Positions 16,388 through 25,056 of a stretch of DNA of 64,000 bases are shown one piece after another (position 1 is the first letter of the stretch; every line of letters begins with the position of its first letter). This DNA comes from Streptomyces sp. WM6386 (lineage in GTDB: Bacteria > Actinomycetota > Actinomycetes > Streptomycetales > Streptomycetaceae). The DNA is taken from positions 30,000 to 93,999 of the forward strand of contig NZ_JXTE01000025.1 of the NCBI RefSeq assembly GCF_000972385.1, written 5' to 3'. The position numbers were made by a program, and so were the translations under genes. The notes beneath the pieces were generated by a model. That model saw only the letters and a list, made by a program, of their open reading frames with translations, had not been told where the DNA came from and ran no database searches.

Positions 16388-17419
16388 TCAGGCACGCAGC
16401 GCGCGCAGTTCGTCGAGACCGGGGTCGAAGGCCGTCTCCACGGCATCCGCCGCGGCTTCCAGCGGTTGCCCGGCACGCCCGGTCAGCCGCTTGCCGACCG
16501 CTGACGGCCGACAGGCTGCGAGCAGGGCACGAGCGGCGTTTCCATGTGCCCGGACCTGCCAGCGCACGGTCGTGCGGTGCGGCCCCGTCGGGGTCAGCGC
16601 GGCCAGCACCTGTACGGAACCGTCCCGGGGTGCGTGGGCCACGACGGTGGTGAAACCGGTGGTCACAAGGGTGGCGATCTCGGTGACGGTCGTGATCCCA
16701 CGTAGGGGAGCCTCGAAGGTCTGGATCCGTGGCAGGTCCAGCGTGACCCGGTCGCGCCGTACTGTGACGACCCGTCCCTCCCCGTCGGAGTCGTGGTCCG
16801 GGCCCAGCACCTCGTCGCCGGAGCCGAGCAGCGGGCCGAGGCTCAGGGCGACGCCAGGGTTGAGCAGCAGCGCCTCCGAGATGCGCTCGTAGGGTGCGCG
16901 CGCCAGGGCGGTACCGCGCACGACCGCGCTTCCGCTGCTCGCCGGCCCCGCGAGCAGCGGAACGTGGGCGAAGCGGGACTCCGGGTCACCGTCGCCGGTC
17001 CACAGGAACACCAGCCCCTCGGCCTCGCTGACCGGGTAGGCGGCGACCTTGATCCGCGACGAGGGCGACTCCCCCGGTTTGAAGTTGGGGATCAGCGTGC
17101 ACTGTCCGTCGGCGCCGTCGAAGGTCCAGCCGTGGTAGCCGCACTGCAGCCCCTCGTCGATCACCCGGCCCATGGACAACGGCAGCCGTCGGTGCGGGCA
17201 CCGGTCCAGCACGGCGTGGACCGTGCCCGCCCCGTCCCGGTAGACGGCGACCGCCTGGGCGCCGAGCCGCACCGGCCGGGGCTTGCCGGTGAACTCGGAC
17301 GCGTGCCCGATCGGCCACCAGTCGACGGGCAGGCCGAATCCGCGGTCCGTCTGCCGTTCCCCGGGCGCCCGCGACGGGCCGCCCTCCCGTGGCACACTCA
17401 CGTGGTCCTGTACTGTCAC
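16388..17419 (-). CDS. Rieske-oxygenase homologue with [2Fe-2S] cluster but no catalytic iron site
   Basis: 343 residues. The Rieske motif is intact: Cys74-x-His76 and Cys93-x2-His96 (DRCPHRRLPLSMG ... CGYHGW). Where the iron-site motif should be, it reads ERISEALLLNPGVALSLG (residues 178-195). This aligns with the neighbour's ELICENLLDLTHADFLH, so Asn, Asp and both His are all lost. The rest of the catalytic domain is still recognisable. It can carry electrons but should not activate oxygen. GTG 17419 has GGAGGAGG upstream. It lies between the thiolase-like gene and the iron-only homologue, which strongly suggests a mixed complex. Confidence 0.9.
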   Translation of the reverse strand: MTVQDHVSVPREGGPSRAPGERQTDRGFGLPVDWWPIGHASEFTGKPRPVRLGAQAVAVYRDGAGTVHAVLDRCPHRRLPLSMGRVIDEGLQCGYHGWTFDGADGQCTLIPNFKPGESPSSRIKVAAYPVSEAEGLVFLWTGDGDPESRFAHVPLLAGPASSGSAVVRGTALARAPYERISEALLLNPGVALSLGPLLGSGDEVLGPDHDSDGEGRVVTVRRDRVTLDLPRIQTFEAPLRGITTVTEIATLVTTGFTTVVAHAPRDGSVQVLAALTPTGPHRTTVRWQVRAHGNAARALLAACRPSAVGKRLTGRAGQPLEAAADAVETAFDPGLDELRALRA

Positions 17420-17460
17420 CGGTCCTCCTCCATGTCCGTTGGGGGCTTGAGACCAAGCTG

Positions 17461-18639
17461 TCAGTGAGCGAGCAGGAAACAGCCGCCGAGCGGCCCGCCA
17501 CCGGCTCCCACGAATGCCGTCTCGGCGCCTTCGACCTGGCGCTCGCCCAGGCCACCTCGGAGCTGCACCACGGCCTCGTGGAACAAGCCGTAGCCATGCA
17601 GCCGCCCGCCGGACAACTGACCCCCGCCCGTGTTCAGCGGCAGTTCTCCGCCGGGTCCGATCCTCTTGCCGTCCGCGACGAAGGCCGCGCCTTCCCCGCG
17701 CCCGCAGAAACCGGCTGCCTCCAACCACACCAGGGTGAGGATGGAGAAACCGTCGTAGAGCTGCGCGACGTCGACGTCCCCGGGGCGCAACTCGGTCCGC
17801 GACCAGAGATGGTGCGCGGCATCGCGCTGCGGCAGGTCCAGCGGATCTGCCCACTGGTCCCAGAACGGGCGCGCGCCGAGCGCACTGCCCATCGCCTCGA
17901 TCCGTACCGGTGACCGGAGGTCAGCCTTCGTTTCCGCGGCGGACACGATCACGGCGACCGAGCCGTCGGCCGGCACATCGCAGTCGTAGAGGCACAGCGG
18001 GGTGGTGATCATCCGGGCGGCGAGGTAGTCCTCGATGGTCAGCGGCTCCCGGTAGACGGCGGCCGGGTTGAGCCCGGCCCAGCGGCGGGTGGAGACGGCG
18101 AGTCCGCCGATCTGCTCCCTGGTGGCCCCGGTCTCGTGCAGATACCGCTGGGCGACCATCGCCAGCCAGTGCGCGGCGGTGACGGCGCCGAAGGGGCGCA
18201 GCCACTCCTGGAGGCCGATGACCCCGGTGACGTCCGCGGGGCTGGTGGTGTCGCGGCCTCCGCCCGCCTGGCCGGTCGCCTCGGACGTGGTGCGGTAGAC
18301 CAGCACGTGGCGGGCGTACCCACTGGCCACGGCCATGACCGCGGACATCACCGCGGCAAGCTGACTGGGGCCGTCCTGCACCCCGGCGTGCCAGCTGAGC
18401 TCCAGGCCCAGCGCGTCCTTGACCCGGCCGAGTGCGGGGCCGCAGAAGCCGGGGGCGGCCGGCCACTCCCCCGGCCACGCCACCAGCCCGTCGATGTCGC
18501 CGACCGTCAGCCCGGCATCCGCCAGAGCGCGGTGGCAGGCCTCGCGTGTGAGATCCAGGTCGGAGCGGCCGAGCCGACGCCCGACCTCGGACTGTCCGAC
18601 ACCGGAGATCAGTGCGCGGTCCTCGGCCCGCTCAGCCAT
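17461..18639 (-). CDS. Thiolase-like (SCP2/Ltp type) protein, probable acyl-CoA retro-aldolase or thiolase
   Basis: 392 residues. The thiolase fold is visible (ISGVGQSEVGRRLGRSDLDL near the start; NTGGGQLSGGRLHGYG near the end). The nucleophilic Cys is absent: its segment reads VQDGPSQLAAVMSA. In steroid side-chain breakdown such Cys-less proteins (Ltp2 type) pair with a DUF35 protein and split beta-hydroxyacyl-CoA by retro-aldol reaction. Here the DUF35 gene overlaps it by 8 bases. The Tyr in LYDGFS is a candidate catalytic residue. ATG 18639 is chosen for AGGAG and for that overlap; upstream in-frame residues belong to the neighbour. Confidence 0.85.
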   Translation of the reverse strand: MAERAEDRALISGVGQSEVGRRLGRSDLDLTREACHRALADAGLTVGDIDGLVAWPGEWPAAPGFCGPALGRVKDALGLELSWHAGVQDGPSQLAAVMSAVMAVASGYARHVLVYRTTSEATGQAGGGRDTTSPADVTGVIGLQEWLRPFGAVTAAHWLAMVAQRYLHETGATREQIGGLAVSTRRWAGLNPAAVYREPLTIEDYLAARMITTPLCLYDCDVPADGSVAVIVSAAETKADLRSPVRIEAMGSALGARPFWDQWADPLDLPQRDAAHHLWSRTELRPGDVDVAQLYDGFSILTLVWLEAAGFCGRGEGAAFVADGKRIGPGGELPLNTGGGQLSGGRLHGYGLFHEAVVQLRGGLGERQVEGAETAFVGAGGGPLGGCFLLAH

Positions 18640-19093
18640 CCGCTCCTGCCTCTCCCACGGGCGCTTCGGCAGGCGTGAACAGCGGTAGATACACCTCGCC
18701 GTGCCGTTCGAACACCACCGCGACCCGCATTCCGATCCGCACGTCCTCGGCGACGACATCCACCAGCCGTGTCGTCAGATGGACGTCCGGTTGCTCGTCC
18801 AGGGCGACGATGGCCAGGACGTAGGGCGGCGGCAGCCAGGGCGAAAAGGCCTGGTGGTTGACGGTGAAGCTGAAGACCGTCGCCCGGCCCGACACCGGAA
18901 CAGGACCCGGTCCGAGCGCCCCGCAGGTACGGCATTCCGGCGTGGGCGGGTGGGCGTAGCGCCCGCACTCGGCGCAGCACTGGATACGCATGACCCCGTC
19001 GGCACCCGACCGCCAGAAGAACGCGGTGTCGGCCGACAGCCGCGGCAGCGGAACACGTACGGCGTCCGCGACACGCACCGGCGCGGGCGTCAT
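18632..19093 (-). CDS. DUF35 / OB-fold zinc-ribbon protein, partner of the thiolase-like enzyme
   Basis: 153 residues. The zinc ribbon is Cys40-x2-Cys43 and Cys54-x2-Cys57 (CAECGRYAHPPTPECRTCG), followed by an OB-fold segment (GRATVFSFTVNHQAFSPWLP). DUF35 proteins bind acyl-CoA and form complexes with thiolase-like aldolases or with MaoC-type hydratases. ATG 19093 overlaps the ferredoxin stop as ATGA, and its own end overlaps the thiolase-like start, so the three genes are tightly coupled. Confidence 0.88.
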   Translation of the reverse strand: MTPAPVRVADAVRVPLPRLSADTAFFWRSGADGVMRIQCCAECGRYAHPPTPECRTCGALGPGPVPVSGRATVFSFTVNHQAFSPWLPPPYVLAIVALDEQPDVHLTTRLVDVVAEDVRIGMRVAVVFERHGEVYLPLFTPAEAPVGEAGADG

Positions 19094-19284
19094 GACTCGG
19101 TCGCCGACAAGGCCCGTTCGGGGCAGGCCGAGATGATGAGCCGTACGCGCGCCTCGTCCGCCTCGGCGACCTCGGCCGGCTCGAGGGCCGAGTATCCGAG
19201 GTCGTCCAGCGGGAACATCTCGGGGTCGGACATGCTGCACAGCGCATGCCCCTGGCACCTGGTGCGATCGACCGTGATGTGCAT
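19090..19284 (-). CDS. Small single-cluster ferredoxin (CxxHxxC type)
   Basis: 64 residues from ATG 19284, chosen for GGAAAGG upstream; an alternative ATG at 19320 adds 12 residues. The cluster motif is Cys10-Gln-Gly-His13-x2-Cys16, with a distal Cys in SACPERA. His replaces the second cysteine, as in actinomycete [3Fe-4S] ferredoxins serving monooxygenases. It is in the same operon as the two complementary Rieske proteins and is their most likely electron donor. It is translationally coupled to the DUF35 gene. Confidence 0.85.
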   Translation of the reverse strand: MHITVDRTRCQGHALCSMSDPEMFPLDDLGYSALEPAEVAEADEARVRLIISACPERALSATES

Positions 19285-19319
19285 CGCGGGCCTTTCCGTT
19301 CGCATGTCTGGGACAGCCA

Positions 19320-20078
19320 TCAGCCGAGGAAGCAGACGCCGCCGTCGGCGATGAGTGTCTGCCCGGTGATGGCAGCGCTCTGATCACCGGCCAGGAAGAG
19401 CAGCACCCCGACCATGTCGCCGGTGTGCAGCTGACGGCCGATGGCCTGGCCGGCGACCGCCCGGGCGAGGACGTCTGCCGGCACGCCCGTCAGCGTGGCC
19501 TCGGTGTCGATGGCGCCGGGCGCGATGCAGTTCACCCGCACCCCGTCCTTGCCCAGCTCCTTGGCGAGGGTCTTGGTCATGCCGTGGATGGCTTGCTTCG
19601 TGACGTTGTAGTGCAGCCGGTTCGGGCTGTTGTGGTACGCGGCCGTGGAACCCTGGTTGATCACCGAACCGCCGCCGCGCGCCCGCAGATACGGCAGCAC
19701 GACGCGGGTGGCGAGGAAGGTGCCCTTGACGCCGACCGACCAGACGCGGTCGAACCGCTCGACGGGCATGTCCTCGATGCTTTCGAAGGGCAGGCCCGCG
19801 AAGATCATGGCGTTGTTGACCAGGATGTCGATACCGCCGAACTCGTCGGCGGTGCGCCGGGCCATGTCCTCCACGGAGGCCAGGTCGGAGACGTCGGTGC
19901 GGACGAAGAGTGCCCGGTGTCCGTCCTTGCGGAGACTCTCCGCCACCTCCTCGCCCGGCCCGGTCTGGACGTCGGCGACCGTGACCGCCGCGCCGGCCTC
20001 CGCGAGCCCGCGGGCATACTCCGCCCCGATGCCCTGAGCCGCTCCCGTGACGACGGCGACCTTGCCCTGCAACTGCAT
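19320..20078 (-). CDS. Short-chain dehydrogenase/reductase
   Basis: 252 residues, classical SDR. It shows TGAAQGIGAEYARGLAEAG at the cofactor site, NNAMIFAG, Ser in NQGSTAAYH, and catalytic YNVTK. It oxidises an alcohol or dihydrodiol, or reduces a ketone, with NAD(P). ATG 20078 has GAGGAGTGTC just upstream. It is first in the split-Rieske operon, divergent from the aldehyde dehydrogenase at 20169, with the palindrome at 20143 between them. Confidence 0.9.
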   Translation of the reverse strand: MQLQGKVAVVTGAAQGIGAEYARGLAEAGAAVTVADVQTGPGEEVAESLRKDGHRALFVRTDVSDLASVEDMARRTADEFGGIDILVNNAMIFAGLPFESIEDMPVERFDRVWSVGVKGTFLATRVVLPYLRARGGGSVINQGSTAAYHNSPNRLHYNVTKQAIHGMTKTLAKELGKDGVRVNCIAPGAIDTEATLTGVPADVLARAVAGQAIGRQLHTGDMVGVLLFLAGDQSAAITGQTLIADGGVCFLG

Positions 20079-20142
20079 GACACTCCTCGGTTCCGCTGCG
20101 TTCCCATCCGACAGCAACACGCTACGAGACAGTGAACGACAT

Positions 20143-20166
20143 GTACAGAGTTCGTCGATTCTGTTT
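20143..20166. promoter_or_regulatory. 24-bp palindrome between divergent SDR and aldehyde dehydrogenase operons (copy 8)
   Basis: GTACAGA and TTCTGTTT ends, 24 bp, ending 2 bases before the ATG at 20169 and 65 bases from the start at 20078. This position would let one repressor control both the split-Rieske operon and the aldehyde dehydrogenase-P450 pair. The very short leader before 20169 suggests leaderless or near-leaderless transcription. Confidence 0.55.
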
Positions 20167-20168
20167 AT

Positions 20169-21653
20169 ATGAAGCCCATGGAGCCGCTGCAACCACGACA
20201 TGCTTATGTGGACGGACGCTGGGAGCCGGCCACCGACGGCAGGACCAGGCCCGTCGTTGACCCGGCCACCGAGGAAACGGTCGCCTTGGTCGCCGAGGCT
20301 TCCGCGGAAGACGTCGACCGGGCCGTACGTGCCGCCCGACGCGCCTTGGACAAAGGGCCGTGGGGACGCACCTCGCCGCGGGACCGTGTCCTACTGCTAC
20401 GGCGGTTCCTCGACCAGCTGGTCCAGCGGCAGGACGAGGCGGTCGATCTCGTGATCACCGAGGTCGGCACCCCCGCCCGACTGGCCCGCGGCCTGCAGGT
20501 GGGCGTCCCGCTGGAACACCTCGCGGACATGGTGGACCGGGTACTGACGACCTACCCGTTCTCCGCTCCGATGCCGCCGACATCCGGGGCCGGAGTCGGG
20601 CAGGGAGTAGTGCTGCGCGAACCGGCCGGAGTCGTCGCCGCCATCACCCCGTTCAACTACCCGTTCTTCACCAGCCTGTCCAAGGTCGGCCCCGCTCTCG
20701 CGGCGGGCTGCACCGTCGTGCTCAAGCCCGCGCCCGCGACTCCGCTGTCCGCACTGCTGCTGGCCGAGGCCGCCGAGGAGGCGGGGCTCCCGCCCGGTGT
20801 ACTCAATGTCGTTCCCACAGGTGACGTCGAGGCCGGACGAAGGCTCACGGGACACCCGGAAGTCGATGTCGTGAGCTTCACCGGATCGGTCCCGGTCGGG
20901 GCAGCGATCAGCGCTCAGGCGGCCCCCGGCATCAAACGCGTCGCCCTGGAACTCGGCGGCAAGAACGCCGATGTCATACTGGACGACGCTGATCTGGAGC
21001 AGGCCGTGGCGCACTTCGCCTACGGGTTCACCCGCAACAGCGGCCAGGGATGCGGCTGCATGACCCGGCTCGTGGTGCACGAGAGCCGGCACGACGAGGC
21101 TGTCCGGCTGCTGCTGGACAAGGTCTCCGCCCTGCGGGTCGGCGACCCGCGTGACCCCGACACGGATCTCGGCCCGCTGATCAGCGCCGCACAGCGGGAG
21201 CGGGTCGAGGGGCACATACGTACCGGAATCGCCGAAGGCGCCGTACTCGCTTGCGGAGGTGGCCGACCCCGGTACCCGGAGCGCGGCTTCTACCTGGAAC
21301 CCGCCGTGTTCACCGGGGTGAAGAGCTCCATGCGGATCGCGCAGGAGGAGGTCTTCGGGCCCGTGGCCGCAGTCATCCCGGTGGCCGACGACGACGAGGC
21401 CGTCGCCGTGGCCAACGACTCCCGGTTCGGTCTGAGCGGCGCGGTGTGGAGCGGCGATCCACAGCGTGCCTACGCGGTGGCCCGCCGGATCCGCACCGGA
21501 CAGGTGACGGTCAACGGCGGTGGCGGCGGCACCAACTCCCATGCCCCATACGGCGGTTACAAGCAGAGCGGCGTCGGCCGTGAATTCGGCGAGGCCGGAC
21601 TGGAGCAGTACCTGGAGACCAAGACCGTGCTGTGGGGGCTCGCATCGGGATGA
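20169..21653 (+). CDS. NAD(P)-dependent aldehyde dehydrogenase
   Basis: 494 residues. Catalytic Cys295 is in SGQGCGCMTR, and general base Glu261 in ELGGKNAD. It is a close paralogue of the dehydrogenase at 9778, sharing most blocks (ITPFNYPFF, LDDADL, GGGGGTN). A downstream P450 gene begins 55 bases after the stop, so a P450 oxidation product taken to an aldehyde may be the substrate. The start is at the very edge of the operator, without a clear ribosome binding site. Confidence 0.92.
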   Translation: MKPMEPLQPRHAYVDGRWEPATDGRTRPVVDPATEETVALVAEASAEDVDRAVRAARRALDKGPWGRTSPRDRVLLLRRFLDQLVQRQDEAVDLVITEVGTPARLARGLQVGVPLEHLADMVDRVLTTYPFSAPMPPTSGAGVGQGVVLREPAGVVAAITPFNYPFFTSLSKVGPALAAGCTVVLKPAPATPLSALLLAEAAEEAGLPPGVLNVVPTGDVEAGRRLTGHPEVDVVSFTGSVPVGAAISAQAAPGIKRVALELGGKNADVILDDADLEQAVAHFAYGFTRNSGQGCGCMTRLVVHESRHDEAVRLLLDKVSALRVGDPRDPDTDLGPLISAAQRERVEGHIRTGIAEGAVLACGGGRPRYPERGFYLEPAVFTGVKSSMRIAQEEVFGPVAAVIPVADDDEAVAVANDSRFGLSGAVWSGDPQRAYAVARRIRTGQVTVNGGGGGTNSHAPYGGYKQSGVGREFGEAGLEQYLETKTVLWGLASG

Positions 21654-21708
21654 CAGGCGGAGACAGCGCGTACGGATGGACGACACAACCAGTGAGAGGC
21701 CGGTAAGC

Positions 21709-22974
21709 ATGACCACAAGTGACACCACATCGGCGGGGCAGAGCAGGCCGGCGTCGTTGGACCAGGACTCGGGTCCACGCCCTCTGACACCCGACGAGGT
21801 GGCCTACTTCGCCGAGAACTTCGACCACCACCACCCCGCCTTCGGCCAGGATCCGCATCCGGTCTACGAGCGAATGCAGGCCAAGTGCCCCGTCACCCAC
21901 AGCAACAACTACGGCGGCTTCTGGATCGTCACCGGCTTCGACGAGGCCCGCTACGTCTGGCAGCACGCCGACCTCTTCGCCACCCAGCCCTCGGTCAGCG
22001 TCCCGCACGGGCTCGGCAACAAGCGGCCCATGCTGCCGCTGGAGGTCGACCCGCCGCTGCACACCAAACACCGCATGCTGCTCGCACCGGTCTTCGCCCC
22101 CAATCGCATCACCGCCATGGAGCCGAAGATCCGCCGTATCTGCGACGAACTCATCGACACGTTCATCGATCGCGGGGAGTGCGAACTCGTCACGGAACTT
22201 GCGCAGCCGTTCCCGACGAAGATCTTCGTCGACATGCTGGGCATTCCGCAGGAGGAGGCCACCGACTTCCGCAACTGGAACTACGAGATCCTCCACGGCC
22301 AGCACAAGGACCCGTCCGGAGCGTCCCGCGCCAAGGCGGGCGCCGCGGCCCGAGGGCGGCTGGCAGAGCTTCTGGCCGAGCGCAAGCGCCACCGCCAGGA
22401 CGACATCATCAGCATCCTGATCGACTCCGAGATCGACGGGCAGAAACTGGACGACGAGGAGATCCTCGACCATGCCTTCCTGCTCTTCCTGGCCGGCCTC
22501 GACACGGTGCAGGGCGCGGTCAGCTACCAGTTCTCCTTCCTCGCCCAGAACCCCGGTCACCGCGACCAGTTGGTGAATGAGCCGGGCATCATCCCTCAGG
22601 CCGTGGAGGAGCTGCTTCGCTGGGAAGGCCTCAACGTCTCCGGCCGCAATGCCACGCAGGACGTCGAACTGGCCGGGGTGACGATCCGCAAGGGCGACCC
22701 GGTCGTCGTCGTCAACCGGGCAGCCGACCGCGACCCGAAGGTCTTCGAGAATCCGAACACCGTGGACTTCGCCCGCAATCCCAAGGGCACCCTTGCCTTC
22801 GGCGCCGGCCCCCACCGCTGTGTCGGGTCCCACCTCGCCCGGCTGGAGCTGCGTGTCATCCACGAGCACATGCACCGTCGCATCCCGCACTACCGGTTGC
22901 GGGAGGGCCACACGGTGAGCACCCACGGTGGCAATGTCGCAGGCGTCGACTCACTGCCTCTGGTCTGGGACTGA
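21709..22974 (+). CDS. Cytochrome P450
   Basis: 421 residues, typical of soluble bacterial P450s. The heme-thiolate motif FGAGPHRCVGSHLAR places the ligand at Cys371. The I-helix motif LAGLDT holds the oxygen-activating acid-Thr pair, and the ExxR motif is in EELLRWEG. It resembles actinomycete CYPs that hydroxylate terpenoids or steroids, but subfamily cannot be set by eye. It needs a ferredoxin; the orphan ferredoxin at 11254 is one candidate. ATG 21709 follows GAGAGG; an upstream in-frame ATG at 21676 is possible. Confidence 0.95.
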   Translation: MTTSDTTSAGQSRPASLDQDSGPRPLTPDEVAYFAENFDHHHPAFGQDPHPVYERMQAKCPVTHSNNYGGFWIVTGFDEARYVWQHADLFATQPSVSVPHGLGNKRPMLPLEVDPPLHTKHRMLLAPVFAPNRITAMEPKIRRICDELIDTFIDRGECELVTELAQPFPTKIFVDMLGIPQEEATDFRNWNYEILHGQHKDPSGASRAKAGAAARGRLAELLAERKRHRQDDIISILIDSEIDGQKLDDEEILDHAFLLFLAGLDTVQGAVSYQFSFLAQNPGHRDQLVNEPGIIPQAVEELLRWEGLNVSGRNATQDVELAGVTIRKGDPVVVVNRAADRDPKVFENPNTVDFARNPKGTLAFGAGPHRCVGSHLARLELRVIHEHMHRRIPHYRLREGHTVSTHGGNVAGVDSLPLVWD

Positions 22975-22987
22975 GCACAGCGCACGA

Positions 22988-23020
22988 CAGAGGGGGAGGC
23001 CGTTCTGGCCTCCCCCTCTG
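22988..23020. terminator. Bidirectional hairpin between P450 and CoA-transferase genes
   Basis: Perfect 14-bp arms CAGAGGGGGAGGCC and GGCCTCCCCCTCTG with a 5-base loop lie between the convergent stops at 22974 and 23037. Confidence 0.85.
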
Positions 23021-23036
23021 ATCGTCTTCGCGTCGT

Positions 23037-24254
23037 TCAGTTGATGGCGCCGCTGTCCTTGTGCGCGATGATCTGCTCCCAGGTCAGCCCGAGTTCCAGC
23101 AGAAGTTCCTCGGTGTGTTGTCCATGATCCGGGGCGCCGGAGGTGTGGGGCGGCTCGCCGTCGAACTGCACGGGATTGGCCGCGACCGCGAGAGAGCGGC
23201 CGCTGGTCGTGTCGAGTTCACGGATCAGGCCGTTGGCGGTGATCGCCGGATCGTCATGAACCTCCAGCGGCGTCTGCAACGGCGCCCAGACGCCATCGAA
23301 GTCCGCGAGTGCCGCGCTCCACTCCTCCAGGTTGCGTGAGGCGAAGATCTTCTTCAGCTCCTGTGTGCATTCATACGAATTACGGCCCCTGGCAGCATGG
23401 TCGGCGAACCGCTGATCATCGGCGAGGTCCGGGCGCCCCAGACGTTCGGTGAAGTCGCGCCAGTAGCGATCGGACTGCAGCAGGGTGATATTGAGGTGCC
23501 GCCCGTCCTTGGTCCGGTAGATGCCCACCGTCGGATTGACCAGGTTCTCCGGGTCGTAGCGGAAGACATCGTTGTTCGGCCGCAGTTTCGCGGAGGCCAC
23601 ATCCACCGAGAGGTTCCACAGAGCGACACCGAGCAGCGAGACGTCGACGATCGACGGGACTCCGGTCCGTTCCCGGCGGAAGAGGGCCGCGGCGATACCT
23701 CCCGCGAGCGACATGCCACCCATCACGTCTCCGAAGGCGGAACGCATGCGCACGGGGTGTTCGTATTCGGGCGGGGAAACGGTGTAGCCGACGCCTCCGC
23801 GCGCCCAGTAGGTCGAGGAGTCGAAGCCGCCCTTCTCGGCATCCGGGCCCCGCTGGCCGTGGCCCGATCCGCGTACGTAGATGATGTCGGGGTTGTGCTT
23901 GCGAATGTCCTCCACCTCGATACCCAGCGAACGGCGGGCGTCGGGAAGGAAGTTGGTGAGAAAGACATCGCAGTCCGCGGCCAGGCGGTAGAGCAGCTCG
24001 CGACCCTCGGGGTTCTTCAGATCAATGCCGATGCTGCGCTTTCCCCGGTTGGGCACCTCCATCATGTAGTTCAGCCCGCCGGCCTCGTCAGGCAGAAAGC
24101 CGGAGTTGATGAGGCCGCGCTGCGGGTCGCCGCTCACCGGGTGCTCCACCTTGATCACGTCAGCGCCCCACTCGGCCAGTACGGCCCCCGCGGACGGCAC
24201 GAAGGTCCACATGGCGACCTCCAGCACCTTCACGCCCGCCAGCACGTCTGTCAT
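23037..24254 (-). CDS. CaiB/BaiF-family (class III) CoA-transferase
   Basis: 405 residues. Typical features are VKVLEVAMWTFVPSAGAVLA at the N-terminus, GADVIKVEHP, and the block KGGFDSSTYWARGG holding the family's catalytic Asp. Such enzymes move CoA between organic acids without ATP, a common activation step in aromatic, terpenoid and bile-acid degradation. ATG 24254 has GGAGG upstream. It is third in the operon after the FAH hydrolase (25053) and the SDR (24304). Confidence 0.9.
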   Translation of the reverse strand: MTDVLAGVKVLEVAMWTFVPSAGAVLAEWGADVIKVEHPVSGDPQRGLINSGFLPDEAGGLNYMMEVPNRGKRSIGIDLKNPEGRELLYRLAADCDVFLTNFLPDARRSLGIEVEDIRKHNPDIIYVRGSGHGQRGPDAEKGGFDSSTYWARGGVGYTVSPPEYEHPVRMRSAFGDVMGGMSLAGGIAAALFRRERTGVPSIVDVSLLGVALWNLSVDVASAKLRPNNDVFRYDPENLVNPTVGIYRTKDGRHLNITLLQSDRYWRDFTERLGRPDLADDQRFADHAARGRNSYECTQELKKIFASRNLEEWSAALADFDGVWAPLQTPLEVHDDPAITANGLIRELDTTSGRSLAVAANPVQFDGEPPHTSGAPDHGQHTEELLLELGLTWEQIIAHKDSGAIN

Positions 24255-24303
24255 TGGTACCTCCATAGATGTTCACGCACGGTCAGGCGTACGCCCGACG
24301 GGG

Positions 24304-25056
24304 TCAGGGGTACGCCCGTACGCTCAGCTCCCCGATGACGGAGCCGCCGGTCTGCTGCAGAACGAAGAGCAGTGCTTCGGCCACCCGCTCCGGAGACTGC
24401 GGTGCCGCTCCCGAGACCCGCGCCCGGAAGCCGCCCACCGTCCAGGCGTGCAGAGCCTTCTCCAACTGCTCGGGATCCCAGTCGTCCTTGAAGCCGGTGG
24501 CCGTCTGTCCGACGCGCAGCAGCGTGCAGCGGATTCCGTCGGGGCGCAGCTCGTGCGCCAGCCCTCGGGTGAGTGTCTCCAGGGCGGACTTGGTGGCCGC
24601 GTACACGAGCAGAAACGGAAACGGGTCCGCAGTGGACTCCGAGGAGAGGTTCACGATGTGCGCCACGTCGGACCGGCGCAGCAGCGGGACGGCCTCGCGG
24701 ACGGTGTACAGCGGGCCGAGCAGATTCGTTCCGATCTCACGGTCCAGCGACACGTCGTCCGAGTCCTCGACTCGGTGGGGGCGGGCGGTGGCGGCGTTGT
24801 TGACCAGGTAGTCCAGCCCGCCGAACTCACGCCGTACGGTGGCGAAGGCGGCGCGGACGTCGTCGGGGTCGCACAGGTCGGCAGGCAGCGGCAGCCCGCG
24901 CTCGCCGAGCTCCTTGGCCGCCTCGTCGAGTGCGGGGCTGGGCCGTGCGAGCAGGCCGACGCGCGCGCCCGCGTCGGCCAGCGCCCGGGAGAGGGCGCGC
25001 CCGACGCCTTGCGACGCACCGGTGACCAGGGCGGTACGACCGACCAGCGCGCTCAT
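24304..25056 (-). CDS. Short-chain dehydrogenase/reductase
   Basis: 250 residues. The cofactor site is TGASQGVGRALSRAL, the catalytic motif YAATK, with NLSSES holding the Ser. ATG 25056 overlaps the stop of the FAH-family gene (ATGA), showing translational coupling. It probably works on a ring-cleavage or hydroxyacyl intermediate of the same branch. The substrate is unknown. Confidence 0.9.
   Translation of the reverse strand: MSALVGRTALVTGASQGVGRALSRALADAGARVGLLARPSPALDEAAKELGERGLPLPADLCDPDDVRAAFATVRREFGGLDYLVNNAATARPHRVEDSDDVSLDREIGTNLLGPLYTVREAVPLLRRSDVAHIVNLSSESTADPFPFLLVYAATKSALETLTRGLAHELRPDGIRCTLLRVGQTATGFKDDWDPEQLEKALHAWTVGGFRARVSGAAPQSPERVAEALLFVLQQTGGSVIGELSVRAYP

Noticed and set aside
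17461..18759. Longer start for the thiolase-like gene
   Set aside because: The extra 40 N-terminal residues are Cys/Arg-rich and overlap the DUF35 gene; the internal ATG 18639 has a ribosome binding site and begins the conserved fold.
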